Shown: positions 57,421 through 64,000 of the stretch, piece after piece
Numbering within the stretch: the first letter of the stretch is position 1
Layout of the letters: each line of letters begins with the position of its first letter
Assembly: GCF_030247185.1 (NCBI RefSeq)
Contig: NC_080572.1
Span: 298,760,656-298,824,655 of the forward strand
Length of the DNA: 64,000 bases
Origin: Malaya genurostris
Lineage: Eukaryota > Arthropoda > Insecta > Diptera > Culicidae
Direction: 5' to 3'
Position numbers and translations under genes: made by a program
The notes under the pieces: model-generated
What the model was told of the DNA's origin: nothing
Seen by the model: only the letters and a program-made list of their open reading frames with translations
Database searches by the model: none

Positions 57421-57516
57421 CACTGAAGTCTTTTTTGTGCGAGTTTATGTACCGCATAAAAAACCGCATAACTCTGAAAATTCGCATAAAAAAGTCGCAT
57501 AAAAAAGACCTTAGTG
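57421..57516. mobile_element. Tiny TA-flanked MITE, 96 bp
   Basis: The left end CACTGAAGTCTTTTTTGTGC and the right end read inward CACTAAGGTCTTTTTTATGC match closely. TA lies at 57419-57420 and 57517-57518. CGCATAAAAAA occurs three times inside. It is non-coding. Confidence 0.6.
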
Positions 57517-57793
57517 TATATAAATTGTGTTCAATGCCGTCATTTCAAGCTATAGAACGACTATAAGAAAAGGAAGTGATTAAGTGATTTTTATGATTCG
57601 TTTTTTTCTTAATATTACAGAAATGTAAATCTCTATCGATAGATGTAATTATTGATGTCTCAATCAGGGCTTGCAAATTGAAGCAAGAAATATTAACAAA
57701 AGAGTTTCACAATCGCTGCTTTTCACACACATTCGTATGTGAGGTACACCCGTGGGCAAATGAACAACACTGTTTTTGTGTTTCTAGGATATA

Positions 57794-58721
57794 CGAGGTC
57801 TGTTCAAAAAGTACCTGGAATTCTCATTTTTCTAAAAAAATATTTATTTATTTGTCTACATCTATATGGTCCTCTTCAAAGTAATCCCCCCTAGATATAA
57901 TACACTTATGCCAGCGTTTTTTCCAGTCTTCGAAACACCCCTGATAGTCACTTTTTGTAATGCTCTGTAGCACTCTTAGCGATTCTACCTTTATCTCTTC
58001 AATCGATGAAAAACGCTGTCCTTTCATGGGTCTCTTCAACTTTGGGAACAGGAAAAAATCACACGGAGCGATATCTGGTGAATAAGGAGGTTTGGGCATG
58101 ATTAAAGTCTTGTTTTTAGCCAAAAGATCACGAATAAGCAGAAGCAGTTTTGGAACGAATTTTGCTGCCACTCGTTTCATGCCCAAAACATTTGAAAAAA
58201 TATGATAGCATGAGCCAACTGATATGCCAACTTCATCAGCAACTTCTCTAATAGTGATTCGGCGATCATCCATAATCATTTTTTCCACTTTTCCCACATT
58301 TTCATCGATTATTGACGTGCTGGGTCGACCGGAGCGTTCGTCGTCTTCAACGTCTTCGCGGCCTTCTTGGAAACGCTTATACCACTCGTAAACACTTGTT
58401 TTTTCATAGCAGACTCACCGTAGGCTCTCTGTAACATTTCGCACACTTGGTTACACTTTATTTCATTTTTCACGCAAAATTTAATACAAATTCTTTGACT
58501 CTTCAATTCTTCCATTGTTTAAACTAACAAAAATCGCCGAGCTCAAAAAAACACGTCTACACCAGCCGCTACAAGACAGAATGTAAACAATAAATACAGC
58601 TGAAAATTTCACCATACATTAGGGACATATGTACCAACACAATAAAAACATAAATTTTGACCACCGGACTCTCCAGACGCGCGCAATTAAAAAATTCCGG
58701 GAACTTTTTGAACAGACCTCG
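57794..58721 (-). mobile_element. Mariner (DD34D-type) element, 928 bp, internally deleted
   Basis: The ends CGAGGTCTGTTCAAAAAGT are inverted and flanked by TA (57792-57793 and 58722-58723). Full mariners are close to 1.3 kb. The missing part is about 350 bp, inside the transposase. The right-hand end on this strand is the 5' end of the element. The intact ends mean it could still be moved by a transposase supplied elsewhere. Confidence 0.85.
57848..58515 (-). pseudogene. Mariner transposase with catalytic core deleted
   Basis: An ATG at 58515 starts MEELKSQRICIKFCVKNEIK, the N-terminal helix-turn-helix region of a mariner transposase. The frame shifts after GESAMKK, then resumes as GKVEKMIMDDRRITIREVAD and VGISVGSCYHIFSNVLGMKR (second helix-turn-helix). 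KFVPKLL is joined directly to LLIRDLLAKNKTLIMP, which removes roughly 115 residues including the first two catalytic Asp. PPYSPDIAPCDFFLFPKLKR keeps the third Asp, and the C-terminus WKKRWHKCIISRGDYFEEDH is intact to the stop at 57848. Deletion plus frameshift make it inactive. Confidence 0.9.
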
Positions 58722-58889
58722 TATAAACAGTGTAAACTCCCAAGAAACAAATCGATCGTTTTGAAAATGGGCTCAAATGCAAAATTTATACTATACAATG
58801 TTTGAAAAAATTTTGAAATGTGATCAAATTCGTTCCTGGAGTGTAAACATTATTTTCAAAAATGACTTCTGTAACACTACACTGAAAAA

Positions 58890-59604
58890 ACCTGTTTTAA
58901 TCCACCCAGTGGTGTAATGATGCCTTTCTCATATTACTTATATTTCCAAAAATATCGCTAGAAGAATCTGTGAAGATATTTTTTTCAATCTTGAATAAAA
59001 TAAGAAACTTTTCTTTGGGTATATACTAGCATAACCTTTTTAATTTGTAAACAGTTATATCAAGTCAACAAGAATTTTTCATATCTTTTGAATCGTCGCA
59101 CTAAATGATTAAACACACTTTACCTCAGAGTTCTGGAATCGGAAGTCGAAACCGGATGAAATTAAACAGCCTATATGAACTTTTATTTGAGTCTGTTTGT
59201 GGAAATCGTTCAAATCATATCTGAGAAAATTGAGTGAGTCTCGTTTTAGACTTTTTGACCACTATTTCCGATATTTCTGGAACCGTAAACTTGGAACCAG
59301 TATATCCGAAGTCGGTTGGTTTAGTAAGTAACTAACATAGCCTACATATTGAATCAGTTTTAAGCCAAATCTAGAAGAATTTTACCCTTTTTTGCATCGT
59401 CGCTCTAAATGATGGTGTGAAATTCAATAGCAACCTATGGGAGTACGAGAGTTTTTGATTTATGAGTGACATTATTTGAAACACACTCACACACATGGAC
59501 CCACAGACACATATAGAACACTTAGCCCTCTGGGCAAATTTTCACTAGTCAATTTTTCAAGTGATTGCATAAAGTTTTAATATGAGAAAGGCAACAAGTG
59601 TACT
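58890..59604 (-). repeat. Modular dispersed repeat, copy H
   Basis: In reverse orientation it runs from TTTTAATCCACCCAGTGGTG and TGATGCCTTTCTCATATTAC to AATATGAGAAAGGCAACAAG. Both ends are present, so their inverted GCCTTTCTCATAT character is clear here. It is shorter than copies F and G and has only two clear core modules (GGAATCGGAAGTCGAAACCG near 59130 and a weaker one near 59290). Confidence 0.75.
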
Positions 59605-59662
59605 TTTATAGAAAAGCATCGTTATCATGATTTTGTAATAACACTTACAACTACACACCTAG

Positions 59663-62600
59663 CCTCCGCGTATAAAAAATTCAGAAAAAATGGAACACCT
59701 GATAATTACCGGAATTACGCGGCGTTAGACGTTAAAACTAAGAACTTGATTAGAGCCAAGAAACGCGGTTACTGGCGTCGGTTTATAGACGACTTAACGA
59801 AAGAAACATCTTTGAGCACTCTTTGGAACACAGCTCGACGATTGCGCAATCATATCACCACGAATGAAAGCGAGGAATATTCCAACCGCTGGATATTCGA
59901 TTTCGCTAAAAAAGTATGCCCAGACTCTGTTCCGGAACAGAAGATCACCCGCGCCGCGACACCAAATACAAACGAATCACCGTTTTCGATGGTAGAGCTT
60001 TCACTTGCACTTTTGTCATGTAACAATAAAGCCCCGGGATTAGACAGAATAAAATTCAACTTGTTGAAAAATCTGCCTGACCCCGCCAAAAGGCGCTTGC
60101 TGAATTTATTCAACAAGTTCCTCACGGGTAATATTGTCCCACACGACTGGAGACAAGTCAGAGTTATCGCCATCCAAAAACCAGGGAAACCAGCCTCCGA
60201 TCACAATTCGTATCGGCCGATTGCTATGCTTTCCTGTATCCGGAAATTGTTCGAAAAAATGATTCTGTTTCGTCTAGACAATTGGGTCGAAACTAATGGT
60301 TTACTTTCAGATACACAATTTGGTTTCCGCAGGGGCAAAGGAACGAACGATTGTCTTGCGTTGCTCTCAACAGAAATTCAAATGGCATTTGCTCGTAAAG
60401 AACAAATGGCGTCAGTTTTCCTAGACATTAAGGGGGGCTTTTGACTCAGTTTCTATAAATATCCTATCTGAGAAGTTGCATCAGCATGGTCTTTCGCCAG
60501 TTTTGAACAACTTTTTACATAATCTATTGTCTGAGAAACACATGTACTTTGCGCATGGTGATTTGTCGACAATACGATTCAGCTACATGGGTCTTCCTCA
60601 GGGCTCATGCTTAAGCCCCCTTTTATACAATTTTTACGTAAGTAATATCGATGAATGTATCAACACATCTTGCACGCTAAGACAACTTGCCGACGACAGC
60701 GTTGTGTCTATTATAGGACCCAAAGCTGCCGATCTCCAAGGACCATTACAAGATACTCTCGACAACTTATCATCATGGGCTCTTCAAATGGGTATCGAGT
60801 TCTCTACGGAGAAAACTGAGCTGGTTGTATTTTCGAGGAAGCGAGAACCAGCACAATTACAGCTTCAACTAGGGGGTGAAACCATAGCTCAGGCCTTCAC
60901 ATTTAAATATCTCGGGGTCTGGTTCGACTCCAAAGGCACCTGGGGATGTCACATTAGGTATCTGAAACAAAAATGCCAGCAGAGAATCAACTTTCTTCGT
61001 ACAATAACCGGATCATGGTGGGGTGTCCACCCAGGAGACCTGATCAGGTTGTATCAAACAACGATATTGTCCGTGATGGAATACGGATGCTTCTGCTTCC
61101 GATCAGTGGCGAACACTCATTTCATCAAGCTGGAAAGAATTCAGTATCGTTGTTTGCGTATTGCCTTGGGTTGCATGCAATCGACTCATACGATGAGCCT
61201 CGAAGTGCTGGCAGGCGTTCTTCCACTGAAAAACCGGTTCTGGGATCTCTCATATCGTTTGCTCATTCGATGCGACATTTTGAATCCTCTGGTGATTGAA
61301 AACTTCGAAAGGTTAGTTGAGCTTAACTCTCAAACCCGTTTTATGTCCTTGTATTTTGATTACATGGCTCAGAATATTAACCCTTCTTCGTTTGTTCCCA
61401 ACCGTGCTCATTTCTTGGATACTTCTGATTCTACTGTGTTTTTCGACACATCCATGAGAGAAGAAATTCGTGGAATTCCGGATCACGTGCGCCCTCAAGT
61501 GGCCCCAAATATTTTTTATAATAAATTTAGAACAGTCAACTGTGAAAAGGTGTTTTACACTGACGGATCAAACATCAACGAGTCCACAGGCTTCGGCATC
61601 TTCAATCAAAACATCACCGCTTCTTACAAACTCAGTGATCCGGCTTCAGTTTACGTCGCAGAATTAGCTGCTATTCAGTACACCCTCGAGATCATTGAAA
61701 CCTTGCCCAAAGACCATTACTTCATTGTCACGGACAGTCTAAGTTCAATAGAAGCTCTCCGCGCAGTGAAGCCAGGAAAGTATCCCCCATATTTCGTGGG
61801 GAAAATACGGGAACATTTGAGAACTTTATCTGAACGGTCTTATTTAATATCGTTAGTCTGGGTCCCTTCGCATTGTTCCATTCCGGGCAATGAAAAGGCA
61901 GACTTATTGGCTAAAGTGGGCGCATTGGAAGGTGATATTTATGAAAGACCAATCTGCTTCAATGAATTTTTCAGTATTTCTCGTCAGAAAACTCTCGAAA
62001 GTTGGCAAACTTCATGGACGAATGACGAACTGGGACGATGGCTACACTCCATTATCCCTAAGGTATCGACGAAACCTTGGTTCAAGGGGATGAACATGAG
62101 TCGTGATTTCATTCGCGTTATGGCTCATGTCAAATCACTATACATTCAACGCACATCTCCGGCGTATCGGGATCGTGGAGAACGGGCTCTGCACCTGTGG
62201 CGACGGTTATCAGGACATCGAGCATGTCGTGTGGTCGTGCGTAGAGTATCGTGACGCCAGGTCGAAGCTACTGGAATCCCTTAGGGCCCGAGGTAGACCG
62301 CCTGAGGTTCCGGTTCGGGATGTGTTGGCGAGTCGGGATAGCTTATATATGCTTCTCAAATACCAGTACCTTAAACACATTGATATACAAGTGTAATGTG
62401 TTATTCCTCGCTCAGAAAGTATAAACTCCACCTACAGGTTCGACACTAACATCCGCCCGATTCTCTCGATCCCCGTCCCTGTTCACCATCTTCATTGGAA
62501 TTAACAAGATCTTTTTTTTTTTGTCACTAACTTTTTCGTTCCCCTTTCCCTGTTTTTTCACCATCTCGATGGCAACTAATTAGATCTCTGTCGTTTTCAA

Positions 62601-62995
62601 ACATTTTGTTCCCACACCCCTTTTTTACCCCGTTTCCCACAATATTTACTTCTTTTTTTCATTCTCTTCCGTAACATCACCATCACCGGAAGACCGCTCC
62701 AGTCAATGACCAGCATGCGGGCCACCCGCCGGGCCTTCGTAGCCTGGGGGTGTTTCCCGCGGACCCTCACGGACCGAAGAATGCGGCCAACATAGAAAAT
62801 TACCATCGCCATCTGGAATCATCTCATCCTAAATTCAATTCACCGGCCACTATCGATCGCCAGATACTATATTACATAATGATACTACTCTAGTTTTAAG
62901 TTAGACGATAATTAAGATTAGTAAATACCCTTGGCATCTTAGAGCTTAAGCAGTGTGCCTTAATATTATATTATATTATTGAATAAAAAAAAAAA
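59663..62995 (+). mobile_element. 5'-truncated non-LTR retrotransposon with RNase H domain, 3.3 kb
   Basis: It is flanked by an exact 14-bp duplication AACTACACACCTAG (59649-59662 and 62996-63009). The 3' end is GAATAAA followed by a run of A. It starts inside ORF2, so ORF1 and the endonuclease domain are absent, as expected when reverse transcription stops early. The ORF2 product, when whole, copies element RNA into DNA at the target site. The RNase H domain points to the I/R1/Loa group of clades rather than Jockey or CR1; I cannot be more precise. About 600 bp of 3' UTR follow the stop near 62394. Confidence 0.85.
59664..62396 (+). pseudogene. LINE ORF2: reverse transcriptase, RNase H and C-terminal zinc knuckle, two frameshifts
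   Basis: The open frame starts at the truncation (ASAYKKFRKNGTPDNYRNYA) with no native start. RT motifs in order are SYRPIAMLSCIRKLFEKMIL, GFRRGKGTNDC, VFLDIKG (motif A, near 60425), GLPQGSCLSPLLYNFYV (motif B, near 60592), RQLADDSV (catalytic Asp pair, near 60680) and FKYLGVWFD. An extra G in a run of six at about 60431-60436 breaks the frame inside motif A. RNase H follows, with VFYTDGSNINE, YVAELAAIQYT, FIVTDSLSS and WVPSHCSIPGNEKADLLAK (61550-61920). A second shift near 62120 separates MSRDFIRVMA from SNHYTFNAHLRRIGIVENGL and CTCGDGYQDIEHVVWSC, the C-terminal zinc-knuckle-like motif, which ends at 62394-62396. Confidence 0.9.
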
Positions 62996-63000
62996 AACTA

Positions 63001-63288
63001 CACACCTAGAAATAATCGTGTAAATTTACGTCTTCTGAGACCGACATATATGAGCGTCAAAAATTACTCAATTTTACAGTAAATCTAACTTATATTCAAT
63101 GCATTCTGACACGTTTTGAAATGCTAAAACATGTAAATTCACACGTTTGCTTGTAAGGCGGGGTTTTTTCGACATATAACATATTGATATCATTATTGTA
63201 AAATTCAGTCGATTCACTGGTTACGTTCTTATGAATTATGTCATATGTGGATTTGCGTCACCTGTAAATGTCATAATTTATTGCTGTG
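63001..63288. mobile_element. TA-flanked MITE interrupted by the LINE
   Basis: The left end CACACCTAGAAATAATCG follows TA (62999-63000, inside the LINE target duplication; the original copy is at 59652-59653). The right end read inward is CACAGCAATAAATTATGAC, with TA at 63289-63290. The LINE inserted only nine bases inside the left end. The ends resemble those of the element at 5985-6235. It is non-coding. Confidence 0.6.
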
Positions 63289-63344
63289 TAGGTACAAATT
63301 GAATAAAAGATTTGGAAATTTACATTTATTTTTCACCTGAAAAA

Positions 63345-63871
63345 TATCAATTTTAATGTGGAAACCTTGCACGCTATACGAAATTGAACGAAGCACGCTG
63401 CGACCGGAACAAAGCCACACGTACCGTCGCCTACTAGTTTTGCATCGTCATTTTGAATGACGATTTGAATGTTTTCACACTCATCGTCCTATAACTTCGA
63501 AACCGGAAGTCGGAACAGGATGAAATTGCACAGCATATTTAAATACAATAAGAGCTTTAATTTGAATTATGATTCGTAAAAATCGGCTCAACCTTTGCTG
63601 AGAAATCGAAGTGAGTTCCGGTTATGGAGATAATATCGGTGCTTTCGGAAGCGGAATCCGGAGATTAGTAGTCCCAAAGTAGTTTTATATATTCACTAAC
63701 TAACAAAATCTGTCAACTAGATGAATTTAGCAGTAAGTTTTATAAAAATGTGCATCTCGTTTCGCTATCGCTTGTGAAAAAAATACTCATGAAATTGTAA
63801 ATTTTCACTAATCGCACTGCAATACCGAAAATCGGTTTAGCCATCTCTGAACAATTGAGTGACATTATTTG

Positions 63872-63872
<1 letters not shown>
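63345..63872 (-). repeat. Modular dispersed repeat, copy I (incomplete)
   Basis: Reverse-orientation blocks AATGTGGAAACCTTGCACGC, AAGCACGCTGCGACCGG, TTCGAAACCGGAAGTCGG, AGTCCCAAAGTAG, TCGCTATCGCTTGTGAAAAA and GTGACATTATTTGTCACA lead into a CA microsatellite. The GT or CA tract sits at the same place as in copy F. The final GCCTTTCTCATAT end is not reached before 64000. Confidence 0.75.

Positions 63873-63928
<56 letters not shown>
63873..63928. repeat. (CA)28 microsatellite
   Basis: About 28 uninterrupted CA units at the dinucleotide-prone position of the modular repeat. Confidence 0.95.
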
Positions 63929-63933
<5 letters not shown>

Positions 63934-64000
63934 AATATATAAATAAAGATAGAAACTCAGGAGCTCATTTTCTCCCAAACGAAGAAGTGCATGAGCACAA

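Overview
The window is AT-rich eukaryotic DNA packed with transposon remains. It has the character of a mosquito (Culicidae) intergenic or intronic region. The evidence is a set of broken insect-type transposases (DD37E, DD37D and DD34D members of Tc1/mariner), several non-LTR retrotransposon relics, many short inverted-repeat elements, and nine or more copies of a modular repeat whose ends read GCCTTTCTCATAT. DD37E elements were first described in mosquitoes. The species cannot be fixed from this sequence. I recognise no host protein-coding exon, rRNA, tRNA or CRISPR array. Every reading frame I can assign belongs to a mobile element, and all of those are broken.

Layout. 0-6.3 kb: a small inverted-repeat element, a truncated DD37E element, a copy of the modular repeat interrupted by a 263-bp hAT-type element, a 1.29-kb non-autonomous hAT element with a perfect 8-bp target duplication, and a 251-bp TA-flanked element. 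6.3-8.7 kb: GC-richer, repeat-poor DNA. 8.7-15.8 kb: degraded modular repeats with nested hairpin elements. 15.8-19.5 kb: repeat-poor DNA. 19.5-28.3 kb: paired dispersed repeats, degenerate GAATTC-type repeats, a composite 1.96-kb DD37E element, a 748-bp TTAA-flanked element and a full modular copy. 28.3-30.7 kb: repeat-poor. 30.7-37 kb: a rearranged DD37D element with long inverted arms, a 1.8-kb palindrome, a 548-bp element with GCCGAAA-rich ends, and another modular copy. 37-42 kb: dispersed repeats, a LINE relic and repeat-poor DNA. 42-48.6 kb: an 8-bp satellite, two further LINE relics, a second DD37D element and a DD37E scrap. 50.4-52.8 kb: a 2.4-kb array of a 17-bp repeat. 53-56.2 kb: repeat-poor. 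56.2-64 kb: a degenerate GTAC-type satellite, a 96-bp element, an internally deleted mariner, modular repeats, and a 3.3-kb LINE inserted into a short inverted-repeat element with a 14-bp target duplication.

None of these elements looks able to move by itself: catalytic residues are deleted or frames are broken. Nesting gives relative ages. The modular repeat is an old layer that received hAT, TA-type and hairpin insertions. The LINE at 59.7-63.0 kb and the hAT at 3.4-4.7 kb look young because their target duplications are still exact. The most interesting structures are the 17-bp satellite, which appears to have grown out of a transposon end; the DD37D element whose two ends carry matching arms built from its own 3' end; and the DD37E element that holds parts of two transposase genes between one pair of ends.
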